Source: Mucor racemosus (lineage: Eukaryota > Mucoromycota > Mucoromycetes > Mucorales > Mucoraceae). From it: a stretch of 64,000 nt of DNA. The stretch is from assembly GCA_027405735.1 (NCBI GenBank), contig JAPEHQ010000007.1:1947001-2011000 (forward strand). Reading direction: 5' to 3'. Below the pieces are notes generated by a model. It saw only the letters and a program-made list of their open reading frames with translations, did no database searches and had not been told where the DNA came from. This document shows positions 10,981-23,629 of the stretch, in pieces. Made by a program: the position numbers and the translations under genes. Positions within the stretch are counted from its first letter, which is position 1. Each line of letters begins with the position of its first letter.

Positions 10981-12306
10981 TCAAGAGGAGTGCTGATGCA
11001 GACCTCCATGCCCTTTCTCTTGAGTATAATACAACAAATTATTGACTGGAACTTTCAATCCAAGATCATTCATTGTGATGCGTTCGATAAAATACTTGGT
11101 CAAAGCAGCAATTCGACTACCATCCCTGGTACCAAAAGGCCAACCTGTCAGATTAATACCAGAAATATGACCTACAGCATGTGAGGGGCCTAAAGATACT
11201 ACCATGTTAATTTTTGCGCCTTGGTAAGGAAGTAGCAACTCTTCTCGAGTGGTATTCTTCAAAATACGATGCATATTTTTTACAAAATGGACAGCCTGCA
11301 AGTGAGCAGTATAAAACATCTTTGGCTCTTGTACAGAGTTAACATCACCTACAGCAAAGATGTTTGTAGTTCCACGGATTTTTAGCGTATCATCTACCAT
11401 TACTTGTTTTTTATCATCAAGCCATTCTCCGTCCAAGAAATTAGAATTGGGTGTTACACCTATACAGTTGTAAACAAGATCTGCTTCAATGATAGTATGT
11501 GATTGATCAGTTTCATAAATTGATTTATTGCCTCTTTTTTCTTTTTCGGAAGCCCTTTCTTTGTGAATGCTACGGATGGAAGGTTTAGCATTGATGATTG
11601 TTTGAGCATGCTGACCTAAATTAGCGGGTGCACTTGCAAGAACAGTTTCGTTAGCATCAACTAATGTAATTTTCTTTGTAGGTGATCTGCTGGCTATTTC
11701 CGTAGCAGTTTCAACACCTACAGGACCACCGCCGATGCATAAGATATCTTGAGATGTTTGATATTTTTGTCTCTGTTGACGCAAGAAATCAAATCTTGCT
11801 GCTGAGTCCAAAGTACTACCATCATCGGGTGAAACTGTTTTCCATGGATCGGCGTAGCTTGATCCTGTACATATGACAGCATAATCATAGTTAATTGCAT
11901 GTGATTGATCAACCAAATGGACTATATATCAATTTTTAGCTATACTTTACTATTTGTAGGCTATTGAATATACCTTTTCCTTCCTTGATAGATGCAATTT
12001 TACCGAGAACAAATTTAACTTTGAGATTTGCTAAATAGGGTGCATATTCAAAAGTTATATTATTGTAATGCTTTTCAAATGCTTTATCTGTAGCTTCAAA
12101 AAGAACTGAACAGAGTGCTGGCGTGTATTCATAGAAAGACTATATAAAATGTTGGAATTAAATAGCAAGCTATTGATAATAAAACATACTTTATTGTCGA
12201 TTAATGTAATCTCGAGATATTTTGTTTTTGCAAGTTGCATTGCGATCATTAAACCTGCTGCACCACCTCCCAGAATTACTAGCTTTGTCTGATTGTTTTG
12301 CGACAT
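10981..12306 (-). CDS. FAD-dependent oxidoreductase, FSP1/AIFM2-like
   Basis: Three exons on the minus strand (12306-12190, 12139-11974, 11921-10981) with 50- and 52-bp introns encode 407 residues. The N-terminal Rossmann motif LGGGAAG (residues 12-18) would bind FAD, a second one, CIGGGPVGVE (from residue 156), would bind NAD(P)H, and TNIFAVGDVN (about 280-289) is the C-terminal FAD-contact motif. This order and length fit the AIF-M2/FSP1 and AMID group of type II NADH:quinone-like oxidoreductases, which pass electrons from NAD(P)H to quinones on membranes. No mitochondrial presequence is evident and the protein starts almost directly with the Rossmann strand, suggesting a cytosolic or membrane-peripheral enzyme. 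Exon 1 ends in phase 0 and exon 2 in phase 1; both joins restore domain sequence. It is divergent from the Iml2-like gene, with 562 bp between the starts. Confidence 0.88.
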
Positions 12307-12868
12307 TTCTCGATATAAATTTTTATGCAGATGAAAGAAAAAGGATATTATCCATCTTTTATATACAAGTATTGAACAGGTAGCGTTTCAGGACTTGAAT
12401 TTCCGCTTTTATAGTTACTGATATGGTGATTTATATGATGATTTATGTCATCATAATTAGAAGTGCATTTATGCGAAACAACGCAAGTTGAAATTTAAGG
12501 AGATATTTAATATATGTTGAATTCTCCTTTCCCAGAGAAGCATTGTTTTTTCTATAACAGAAAGGAGTGTAAATGTCAAATATTAGTTTATTAGCAATAA
12601 AGTCAAGGGAGGGCTTTTCTATTCGTACATGGACAGAGACTACTCTAACACAATTATGGTTCCGCTTAATTTACATTGCAACACAAAGCAATTTATTTCA
12701 TATACGCACATATATAAAATATCATACATGGTTGGAAATACAAAACAATATTTTTTCCCTTTTTTCTTTTACTTTTCATCATACTTTTTGCTTTCTTTTT
12801 GCTTTAAGCAGAAATATAACAAATTATAAAATCAGTTCCCATAGCAACACATTAAATCAAAAAAACAA
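12307..12868. promoter_or_regulatory. Divergent intergenic region
   Basis: This 562-bp A+T-rich region separates the start codons of the FSP1-like gene (minus) and the Iml2-like gene (plus) and must carry both promoters. T-runs (12760-12830) precede the plus-strand start. A 142-codon frame crossing it (12573-13001) overlaps the first exon in another frame and is taken as chance. Confidence 0.5.
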
Positions 12869-15352
12869 ATGGCAAAAGGGGCAAATAAAAAGACAGCCTG
12901 GAAAGGTATTCAAAAAAAATCAAATGATGCAGACAGACCTGCTTCCATTGCATCTCAAGATTCGCGTAAAACAGTCGAATCAAAGGACGAATCAAAGGTA
13001 ATTTATACAATAAACAAGTTTGCAGATTGATTTTATTAACGAATCTCATAGAAATCAAAGGAAATTGTAACCAGATCTCGATCTTCATCTTTGACTAGCG
13101 ATAATTTTGAAGATGCTTTGAGTGAAGAAGAAGAGGATGATGAAGAAGATGAAGATGATGACTATTTCCAGGATGAGGATCTGGAGGAAGAAAAGAAGAA
13201 AAAGGAGGTTGAAAAGATGAAGGAGATGGCAATTGCTCAAGATAAAAAGAGAAATACTACTTCAAAAGTAGAACAAAAAGAAGAACTGCAACAGATTGAC
13301 GAAGAACCAGTAAAAAAGAATCCTTCAAGAATGTCGTTTATTTTGCCAGCTTTACAAAACCATGGCTTTTCTGATGAAGACGACGATGAAGACGACGATA
13401 ATGCTTCATTGAAAGATCCCAATGAGATTAGAAAACAAGAGGATGTAAAGGAGGATAAAGAAAAGCATGAAGTAGGTTCGTCTTCATCTTCATCTGATCT
13501 AGTTGCTGAGATTGAAGCATTGGAAGTAGCTTCAACACCTGTTGCTGCTGCAAAACCGGTAATGGTTGATAATCCTGTTATTGAAAAGTCTGTAGCTGAG
13601 AAACCTGCTACATATGAACCCATTCCAGTGGAAAGACCTTATATTCCACCCACACCTATTATCGTTCCTGAGGAAAAGGAAGAACCATTGGATACCGTCA
13701 AACAATTAGTTGCTGATGAAATTCACACGGTAAAAGAACAATCAGAGCACAAATTGGAAAGTGAGGCTACACCAACATTAATAGCAATTCCTACGGTCGA
13801 TGTACCAGCTGTAATTCCCATCACTACAGAGATCAAGGATGAATTAGAAGCTAAATCTGAAGCAAAAATCGAAGATTCAATTGAAAATGTAGAGCAAGAG
13901 AACAAGGAAATTGCAACCATAGACCATACAGACAGTGGTATTTCTATTCAGCAGCAGCAAACTGCCAGATCATCACAGGAATTATTGACTACTAGCGAAA
14001 CTACACCTACAACGAGTCAAGAAGAAGAAAGAGAACCTGAAAAGCCTTCATTCAACCATTTGGCTGCTATTTTACCTGCTGTGGAGGAATCAGCAAAGCA
14101 TGTTAAAACAGAAAAACCAAAGGTATCACAAAGCAATGAGCATATTCTACCAGAAGATCATGATCGTGCAAAGTATAGTAGAGAATTTGAGTATCCAATT
14201 GAGGAACCCATTGATTTGGATATGTTTAAAGACAATGTTATCTCTATTCAAGCAATTGATCCCAAGGATATTCCAGTGAATAATATGAAACCTCATGAAC
14301 AAGAGAAAGCTGGTAAGAGTAGTTTATAATATAAAGTAAGGTTTATACATTATTAAATATATAATTTAGACGAACCTGTGAGGGAAGGTATGAAATATTT
14401 GTTTGATAACAAATTTATGAAGGCAAAAGCTGTATTCCAAACCAAAGCTAGCATGTAAGTTGTGAATAATTTGCGAATATACAAAAAGTATCTTTGATTA
14501 AAAATTACTTGTAGCAATCCTTTGTATGCATTAGGGCTTGGTGCAATGGCATTTATTAAAGGTAATATGCGTAAATCAAGTAAATTTTACATCACAATAC
14601 TAATAATTTCTGAATAGCAATCATGGTAATATCATTTTTTAACACTCAAACTTTATGAAGCTCATTTTCTAAATCTTATCTTTAGACATATCATGATTCA
14701 GATATTGAAATTGCAATGAGTGCATTGGCAACTGCATATACAATAGCTAAAACTCAAATTGATAATACTTCATTCAAGAAACCATTCAAAGATACTGTGA
14801 GTCAATATTTCACATCTCTATTATCTTCCAACAATACAGGATTACCTACAAACCCCCCTGCTATATCTATGCCAAATAGTAGCGGTGGTATTTCTGATCC
14901 AAATGCATTTATTCCCAATGGTGTATTAAGAGCTCATGTTGTTAAAGCAGAGTGTTGTTTATTGATGGGTATTCTTCAAATGACTCAAGAAAGCGTTGTT
15001 GGATATCTTAAATGTGGTTTAAATATTAGAAGAGGTACGCATTCTGTGTGATTATTAAAATATGTACTATCTACTAATTTCTACTGAAAAAACAGCTTAC
15101 AATAGTTATGGCGTAGTGTGGCAAGAATACAAGAGAATGGGACAAGAGTACACAAAATATATGGATCGTGATACTGTCTCGGCTATTCAATTTGGTATTG
15201 GTGCTGTTCATCTCATCCTTTCGTCAATGCCACCTAAAATCTTGAAGATTTTCTCTGCTCTTGGTTGGAAAAGCGATAAGCAATTAGGGTTTGCATTGCT
15301 CAAGTTATGTCTTGAAGGGCGTGGAATCCGTGCTCCATTAGCATCACTAACG

Positions 15353-15383
<31 letters not shown>

Positions 15384-16587
15384 TGTATTATTCATATATT
15401 TGATTCATGCTAACATTGATCTATAGATTATTGGCTTATTACTCTGTATTAACATCATTTGCCCCTCAATTATATTCCAAGGACATGATGAGTCCTGCTA
15501 TTGAATGTTTACTGGATGCTCAAAGTAATCATCCTAATTCTTGCTTCTTTTTATTCTTTGCAGCACGTATTGCTCGTGTAGCACGAAATTTGCCACTTTC
15601 AACTCAATCATTTACCTTTGCTGCCGAATCTAGCCGAGGAGAGTGGGCAGAAGTAGCTATGAAGCAAATGTCAGATTATGAAATTGGATTTAATCTTGCA
15701 CTAGAGCTCGATTGGGAAGGCGCTGCAAGTTACTTTGAGCAATTAAGTCGTGAAAATTATTGGTCACCTGCATTTTCAAAATATTTTGTGGGTACCTGTC
15801 ATGAAATGATGGGTCAGCGCATGGAAGCTATTTTGGCATTTGCCGAGGTCCCAGCACTAGCTGAAGAGCCTAACAATAGTAAAAAAACTTATATTGATAG
15901 TTATGTTTTAAAAAAGGTAGCATTCTTTCAAAAGAGTGGATATCAAGATATGGATTTCAGTTTACCTGCATTGGAAATTTTATTAGTAATGAATGCTTTT
16001 GAGCATATGGAAAAGGAGAATCTGGAAAAGTGTCTCGACTTGGTTCAACATACGTTAGAACTGATTTATGAAAGAGAAAAGATGGAGTACAACATTAGAC
16101 TTCGGGAACTTGTACCTATTACAACACCACCCGATTATTATGATCAAAGAGCCGTTTTACTATTGATTAAGGCTTCCGTTTTAAACTCACTTGGTAGATT
16201 TGATGAAACAATTGCTCATTTGAACTGGATTCTTGATCACAAGGATTGCGTCAAGGAAGAAAATTGGGTTATACCATTTACATATTGGGGTAAGTTTGAA
16301 TAATATTAGTTAATTTTTCATCAGTAAAGTTAATGAATCCACCTTCTCTTTTGTTTATAGAATCCGGTGTCACTAGTTGGGGTTTAGGAAACTACAAAAA
16401 GAGTCGCAAGTTGTGGCAATTGGCAATGTCGTGTACAAAATATGATTTCGAGTATCGTATGGCTGTTAGATTAAGCCTTTCTCTCAGTAAATGTGATGAG
16501 ATTGGCGTTCCTCATATTGATAGTAAAGAAATTAAGGGTTCTTCCACAAATGGCAGAAAGCGAATGCCTATTCTTAGCACTTATTAA
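12869..16587 (+). CDS. IML2: Iml2/TTC39-family TPR protein with long acidic N-terminus
   Basis: Nine exons are inferred: 12869-12997, 13052-14312, 14370-14454, 14515-14561, 14618-14625, 14686-15034, 15096-15351, 15427-16289 and 16361-16587. All joins keep frame and give 1074 residues. Residues 1 to about 463 are low-complexity, acidic and Ser/Thr/Pro-rich (EEEEDDEEDEDDD near residue 60, several DDDED clusters). From about 465 the family domain begins: EGMKYLFDNKFMKAKAVF, then ALGLGAMAFIKAIM, FSALGWKSDKQLG and CLEGRGIRAPLASL, then TPR-like helices to the C-terminus (GVTSWGLGNYKKSRKLW). Yeast Iml2 is linked to inclusion-body clearance and lipid droplets; human TTC39 proteins are related. The role here is inferred from family only. 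Exon 5 is only 8 nt. The 75-bp intron 7 begins gtaaaaaaa and contains a run of over 20 A. Confidence 0.85.
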
Positions 16588-18404
16588 TTTTTTTTTTTTT
16601 TTATACATGTATAACAAACCCTAAAGGAGCCATACTTTGCTCTTGAAATAATACCTTTACACAATATTGACTTATTTTTTTCTAATAATAAATTCATTTA
16701 AAAAATATATTGTTTATTGATACCTAATCTTTTAAAAGGGTTTTTTGTGATAGAAAAACATATAATTTGTGTTAGCATATATCATACAAAATAATCATCA
16801 GATATTGCTTGATATTTGAGTAAAGAAGTTTTTTTTTTAACAATAGTAAATCAGGCATGTTTCTCTGTCATCGACCACTTTTTTGGCTACTTTTATAGTA
16901 TATGTTGAGTTAAATGTAAAGAATATTACACAAGCCAAGCATCAAATATTTAGTCAATATTATGAGGAACCTGTACAGAGCACCAAGATCTGTTGCTCCA
17001 TACATTTTTCCCAATCTTGGGAAGGCTACATATACGGTATCTTAATTGCTGATTTTATTTCTGTGAAATGAAGTTATTGAGGAGCCAGGTTTGGTATTAA
17101 AATTGATTTAAATCTGAGAACTACGCAAAAATATCTGTGTAGACAGCAGCCAATTCACTATAATACTTTGACAAAGATGGTGGTCGGTGTTGTTGTTGTT
17201 GCCGATTTTTTGTCAGGTACATCTATTGGCTTACATGTATACGTAAATAATCTAGTTTGATGAAACAAAACTAGCCCCAGGAATATATACGAACGTGTAA
17301 TTCATTGAATGTTTCATTCAGAATTTCTCGTAAACATGTAAGCATTTGCTGCATTTTGTAAATATCTGATACCTTATTGAGGTTAAGTATGACTTAGATG
17401 AACAATGGTAAATTCCATGATATTCTAAATAATTTTATAGGGTTCAAATGTATGAAAAGGTATATTGGCACATGGAAATTAAGCTTATATGTATTTGCCC
17501 TTACACAATTTGGTGGTTTAAAAGTAAGCGTTATGGCAATTAGTATAGTGTTTTACTAAATAGATGATGGTGATTTTAATAAAACTGTTAGTAACAAATG
17601 AATAATGAATATTTTCTTCAAGACTTTATATATATAATTCGACTTGGCCTGGTTCATAAAGTTGGTGCTACCAAATAATGAATATTGTAACCTGTTTATG
17701 TCGTTCCACAAATGAGATGAGCACAAAAGTGATACACATTTAACATGGCGAAGCATCCACACAAAACATAGATATACAATGGGGTTTTATATGCATCTAA
17801 TTCAGATATTATCATCTTGTGCAATAATGTGAAAGAGGTGCACATTATTTTTTTTTTTAATTAAACAACATGAACGTTGTTTATTAAAGTAAAAAAATAG
17901 GTTGATTGTATTTTTAGCATTGACCAACTAGTAATACTTTTTAAAAGTACGAGCCCAGCAAAAACAACATAACCCCTCTTCTCTCCAAACGACTGAATCC
18001 TCTCTTAAATTCTACCTCAAAATGTATCAACCCAGGTACACTCATGAAATTCAATTTTCTGTATTTATTTCAATGATTGGATCTTTACTCTAAAAAGTAA
18101 AAAGGTCTTTCTATACACTTGAAAAATAGTTTAGAACTTGCCTATTTTATTACACATTCGGTTATTTCTCAGCCTCTTGCTTCATTTATGTCATTACTAT
18201 CTTTATTTCCTTTTTGCTGGACTAATTATCTTCGAGGTAACCAACATTTGGAAAACAGTAAAACTTGATTTTATTACGCCATTGTGGCATAAATTATATT
18301 TTTTGTGATGCCATTTTTGAGAGAACCGTAAAGCCAATTTGCATAAACTGCAATTGATATACGGGCGATCATTGAATGATAGAAAGAGTACTTGATTCTA
18401 TTCA

Positions 18405-18450
<46 letters not shown>

Positions 18451-19250
18451 TAAAAAAGTCTAATAAATCTGTTTCGAGGTCATCTCTTTTGTGTACAAAG
18501 CAAAACAAGGACTCACAAAGTAATAAGTAAATTATCATTGGATCAAGCCATTTCTGTTGTGTTTATTATACTTTTGAAATTAGAAATAGTAAGCAAGGTA
18601 CTTTTCTTTTTAAAGCATGCAAACTTCTTATTAAAGCATACCAGTGCAACGTATCATTTTTCTTCGGTATTCCAATGTAACGAAATAACCAAATTGTTCT
18701 CCTTTGTTATCAAAAATGGACATTTGAAGTGAAACACTAACCGGAAACGCACTCAAACGAACGAGAAGACAAAACACACAGCGAATTTCACAAGGATGGA
18801 TGATCACATATATTCATTTAATATTTTCCTCTTTATAATACTGGATATTGATGAAAAAAAAAAAAAAAGAAAATGAAATGGAAAAACTAGAATCAATTTA
18901 AAACGTGGTTTAATTTGAGTATTTTATATAGCATTTTATACTATAAAATTGTTATTTTTATCTTTTTTTTTTTTTTATTTAATTACGGTGAAATCTAGAC
19001 CAAAGTGTTCACAACAAGCGTACATTTTTGATATTTTATCAAAAGGTTAAAAGTAGATCTCTACTAAAACAGGTATAAAAAAGAACTTTACTTACACGAG
19101 ATTCCAAAAAAGAGGCATTCAACTCCTACTGAACATTTCACTTAATTATATTTGTGTAGCAATGAATATCACTTCATAATATCATATAGAACACAATCTT
19201 AACTTGATGGCGGGTCTGTTTTTTTTTTTACATGCTTTAAGAACCAAGCT
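16588..19250. other. Long intergenic region, one very weak candidate gene
   Basis: There is no frame with recognisable similarity. A 43-nt A-run lies near 18405-18447, with T-runs at 17849 and 18962. One weak spliced candidate is ATGTATCAACCCAG at 18022-18035, a gtacac donor, and a branch/acceptor leading to exon 18173-18308 (49 residues, mostly hydrophobic, stop TGA at 18306). It follows a pyrimidine-rich leader of the kind seen before real genes here, but has no homology support. Confidence 0.3.
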
Positions 19251-19266
19251 GATTCAATCTCTTCTT
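19251..19266 (+). promoter_or_regulatory. Leader motif shared with the aldolase gene
   Basis: The 16-mer GATTCAATCTCTTCTT followed by a long CT-rich tract lies about 100 bp upstream of the ATG at 19364. The identical 16-mer, also followed by a CT-rich tract, lies at 50073-50088 just below the aldolase TATA box. It is probably a transcription-start or leader element of well-expressed genes; function is inferred. Confidence 0.45.
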
Positions 19267-19363
19267 CTTTTCTTTTCTCTTTTTTTGTTTCTCTTAATCT
19301 TCAATCTTTGATATTCATCAACCCTTTCCTTAAAACCAAAAATCTTTCCTTATTTTATTACAA

Positions 19364-19983
19364 ATGAAATTCCTTGTTTGTATCTCTCTTTGTGCACTTG
19401 TCATTGCATCTCTCATTAATGTTGCCAAGGCAGCTGAGCTTCGCGGCCGCGGTATTGCCACCGTTATGAGATTCGATAACTCTACTACTACTGATCTTTT
19501 GGAAAAGCGTGGTGGTCGTGGTACCTGGTAAATTCAATTATAATAAAATACATTTAGGTTCTCGCTGACAGCATTTTTTCGATTTTATTAGGTACAGTGG
19601 CAGTGATTTAAAGAACGCTGCTTGTTACGATCGTAATGGTCTCCCCTCCTACTCTGCTACTATCCATAGTATGATTGGTGCTATGGTAAGAAATGAAATT
19701 GCACTTTTTACATTAATGTACTAACATGATATTTTAATAGGCCATGAAGAAGTTTGAAAACTGTTACAAGTGTATGAAGATTACCAACAACAAGAAGAAG
19801 TCCAAGTCCGTCGTTGTCAAGATTGTTGATAAGTGTGCTGGTTGTAAGGTCGGTAAAGCTATCGATTTAACTCCTGCCGCTTTCCAAAAGCTTGCTAGTC
19901 TCAACGATGGTGTTGTTGATATTTCTTGGAAGACTGTATCTTGTCCCAAGAGCATCAGTCCCAAGATGGGCCCCAAGAAATAA
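19364..19983 (+). CDS. Secreted double-psi beta-barrel (expansin/barwin-like) protein
   Basis: Three exons (19364-19527, 19592-19685, 19741-19983) encode 166 residues. A signal peptide covers about residues 1-23 (hydrophobic core, then NVAKA before AE). A Lys-Arg pair at residues 48-49 (LLEKRGGRG) is a typical Kex2 processing site. The mature part starts with GTWYSGSDLKNAACY and continues with VVKIVDKCAGCKVGKAIDL and VVDISWKTVSCP, the Gly-Thr-Tyr, Cys and Asp-Leu pattern of RlpA-like/expansin-like barrels. It has no C-terminal cellulose-binding domain. Small proteins of this kind in fungi are extracellular and may bind cell-wall or plant polysaccharide; enzymatic activity is not established for the family. 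C-rich codon choice (GCC, CTC, CCC) suggests good expression. It stands alone among repeats. Confidence 0.88.
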
Positions 19984-21513
19984 AGCAACTTCTTGTATTA
20001 ATATTACATGTTATTATATAAACCACTAACTGCATTCTCTTTCTTCCTCCTTTATACTACCCTATCCCCTTTGCTTTCCTTTTTCTTTTTTCCCTTTGAT
20101 TAAACTCTGCAGTAAAAAAAAAAATGGCAGGAAACATCCGCAATATTTTTAAACAACTTCCGTATAATCGAGATTCCCCCATCTTTATTCATTTGTATTA
20201 TAATATTGATGATAAAGTCGTAGACAAATATTAAAATAGTAGTTTTATTATAGAATACTTTTTATTTGAAGTTCTTTTATTTTTTTAAGAAAAAAAATCG
20301 TTATTTTTCATACAAAAGTTACAATATACATCATGTAACATGTCAAATTCTGAGTATACATATCATGTTGACAGAGCAATAACTCTGAAGTGGTAATGTG
20401 GCACGTTTTTTTATCCTTCAATGCAGCATTTGACCATGCTTTGTATAAATCGTGCTCTTCGCAGATAACAAAAAGTCGATTATAACCACTGCATTTGAGT
20501 CATAGATATAAATATATATATTTAGTCTTTTGTTTTGACTAGAGTTTTTCTATTCATACATAGTCTAAGCAAAAGCCCTTTACAAAATACAAACGTGTTT
20601 CTTAAAGGTAATGTAGTCATCGTATTACAGTAAAATGCTGATTATGAAAGAATTGTTTAAGCTTAATTAAAACTGGATTTGTGCCATCCTATGTATATCG
20701 TATACGCGACCTTCAGAATTGCATAATTAGTTGAAGATGCAACAGAACTATCAAAATATAATTTAACGTGTACAAATCCATCAAAGGCAAGACGTTTTAA
20801 AGCGTTATGCAGATTATCCCGCGGCACTACACTGCTATAACATAAGCTAATCTGAAGTTCGAGATCTGTACAACTGATTTTACTATCACTATATGTATGC
20901 ACACTAGCAATGTTTTGTCAAGCACAACTTCATTCAAATTAATTTAAATAGAAAAATGTTGTTATTCTAGACTAAGAAATCGTATAGATCAGCGGCCTAT
21001 TGCTATATAATGCAGTATAAGTAATAATATTTTTGACATCTTTTTTAGCTAATATATTCGGCTTTATATAAATTGCACAACGTTTTTTATTGTAGGTGCG
21101 CAAAGATATAAATGTATATATACTTTAGCAAACAATTTATAGATTAGATGCTATTAGTAAGTAGCGTTAAATACCACTTTTATTTACCAGAGTTGCTCAA
21201 AAATTGCCTTCATCGCATAGATGTTGTGAAATATTGAGAAATGCAACCACTTTTTTTAAAAAAAAATCTCATCGATACCTTTGCCAATTTTAAGTATTTT
21301 TGAGGCCATGATATGCCAATTTAAAGTTACAATTTCAAAAATACAATTTGCATTAATTTGGAAGTGATTTCAAAGCTTCTGGTATTATTTGTATCTTAAA
21401 ATGAAATCGCAAAAACTGTCGAGATCGACGGGAGCGTAAACCAATCAATAATGTCACCCCTTAGAAGACTTTTAATTCATGTCATCGAGTTCTGCAGCGT
21501 TAACTACATTTTC
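19984..21513. other. Intergenic, no recognised gene
   Basis: After a short pyrimidine-rich 3' region, the DNA is A+T-rich with no supported gene. A 79-codon minus-strand frame at 20663-20902 has fairly balanced composition (VPRDNLHNALKRLAFDGF) and might be a remnant of something, but it was not recognised. Confidence 0.4.
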
Positions 21514-22049
21514 TGTCGTATATTTTCAGGTTTGTGAATAATACTTAAAAAGAATACAATTAAAAGAAAACGAATAATGAATCAGTTCTTCAACTGTATA
21601 ATAAAAACAAGATGTCGTTTATTTAGATATAAAAGTACGGCCTTTTATATTGATTCGACATTGAGATCCTGAGTTGTAATTTAAGGCATTATTAAGCCAT
21701 TAGATCTATTTGGTAGTAATTTATGTATTGAAATGGATCAATGCAATTATAATTATTTAACCGTGCTTGCAGAGCTTGTGAGTTGCCTTGTTTTAATGCT
21801 GCGCTAAATGCGCTTGTTGGATGTTGATTTGATAGCTACTTGATTGATTAACCGCTGGGATAAAATAATATGGTGTCATAATTGAGGCCTAAGCGTTCTT
21901 GGTAATTACTAGATTAAACTTAGTACGCTAGGAGTTTCTTATATCCGATGTCAAGACTTTAAACTTCAATACATGCCATAATCAAAAGATTGTAAGATGT
22001 ATCGATACTGTAGAAAGTGATAACATATGATACTTGATGGCATACAACA
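21514..22049 (+). mobile_element. LTR-like block, family A, copy 2
   Basis: This 536-bp block starts TGTCGTATATTTTCAGG and ends GGCATACAACA, matching 42230-42761 along its length. The flanks ttttc and tagta do not match, so no duplication supports it; identity to the duplication-flanked copy does. Confidence 0.7.
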
Positions 22050-22417
22050 TAGTATATGATTCATATTTTTGCCAATGGCCACTTTTCCAAAAAAAAAAAA
22101 AGCCGAACAATCTCCTGAAGCGGCCATCTAATAATATTTCCAGGCTTTAAATTTTTAGAAAAATCACCGGACAGCCCGGACTCGGTTGTTTAAATATCCC
22201 AAGCAGCTATAAAATGCAGGTATCGAAATTTCATACAAAAATTAAGGTTCGACTATATTGCTATTAATTACTCAAAGGCTTCTTTTAAGTAAAGCATAAA
22301 TACAGCCTACAACATTATTAGCCTAATAACGGATTTAACTTGAAAAGTATAAGATGATACAAACGAATTCAAAAAAAGTCCATAAAATCACAAATTTAAA
22401 GGATTTATATATAAAAG

Positions 22418-23567
22418 CATTACGGCCGACCTGTGCTGCACAAGATGATTTTGTTATGCCCAGGTGGGCTGTGCACTATGGCCTGATGAGTTGTTGCGTC
22501 CACTTAATAATGGCTGAAAGAATAACAAGATACACATGGGTACAACAAAAGAAACTGTACCCGAGCATAACAAAAAGCCTGTATGTGCAGTGTTATGTCA
22601 ATACTCATCCTATGTCTCACATCCAAGGTCACAGTCTATAATTAATGTTACAGTAAATCAATGTGGATCATTGACTTACATCATATTCTTAGATAGTAAA
22701 ACCCTAGTAATAGTTATAATTAATGTATATAAATACATCCAAAGGATGTATGGTTAATAAAAGAGTAATATTCTGGCAAGATTATTTATATAGACTCTTT
22801 TGACATTTCATGCAGAACTATAGATTCTGTCCGTGTGCATGACATTAATCCCATGTGTGCATAATAGTAGAATTGCCCAAAAGCATATCATTATTCCTAT
22901 TTGTGCATAATAATAAAATCTGATCATGAGCATAATGAGCTGATCGTATGGGCACAAATTGGTTTGTACATGAGCATCGTGCCGTTCTCAAAATTCCATT
23001 GCATTTTCTACTGGAATAATGGGGTTTTAAATTACATTTGCTTTCATTAATATAGATAATAGACAACAATACAATTCAATACGTTGTTGATGTAAAGCAA
23101 TACATGCAAGAGCCAATATATTTACGATTATCATCATTTATGAATATGTTTATAGCTATAATGTTTACAGCAACAATAGTTTTTACTTGAGCATAAAATT
23201 AAATAACACTTACTGCTTAAATTTATATGCAAGCCAAATCTAAAGGATATAAATGTTACTTTATCACTCATAAGATTTAAGCAAATTAACCTTCTTTAAA
23301 CATACTATTTTGGTTTACGATTGTCAGCCGTAGAAAGATTTGTTTTCAAATATAGTTACGATCAGAACTATGGTTATTTAGGCAAGACATCAGATTATCC
23401 TTTCTTTTTTTTTTTTGTGTTTCTATATCATTTGAAATTTTATCACTTTTTTGGAATATTTCGTGAGTTTGTAGCTAGTTCTAGCTTTGGATTGAATAGA
23501 TATAAATATCATTGTCTTCGATTTGATCTGGTAATCAAGAAATACGTCAAACAATACAGTAGTAAAT
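22418..23567 (+). mobile_element. CACTA-like element fragment (left end)
   Basis: It starts CATTACGGCCGACCTG, a one-base variant of the CACTAYGGCC end, and runs through the same left-end region as 37613-38263, then on past the sequence ttacgattgtcagccg into the arm related to 42767-42970. It breaks off at acagtagtaaa. It matters because it supplies the uninterrupted version of the site into which the inner element at 38264-42188 inserted. Confidence 0.65.
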
Positions 23568-23629
23568 AATGATATTTAATCTTAGAATGCGGTTAAATGA
23601 AAATATCGGTTTCTAATATAGACTGCTAC

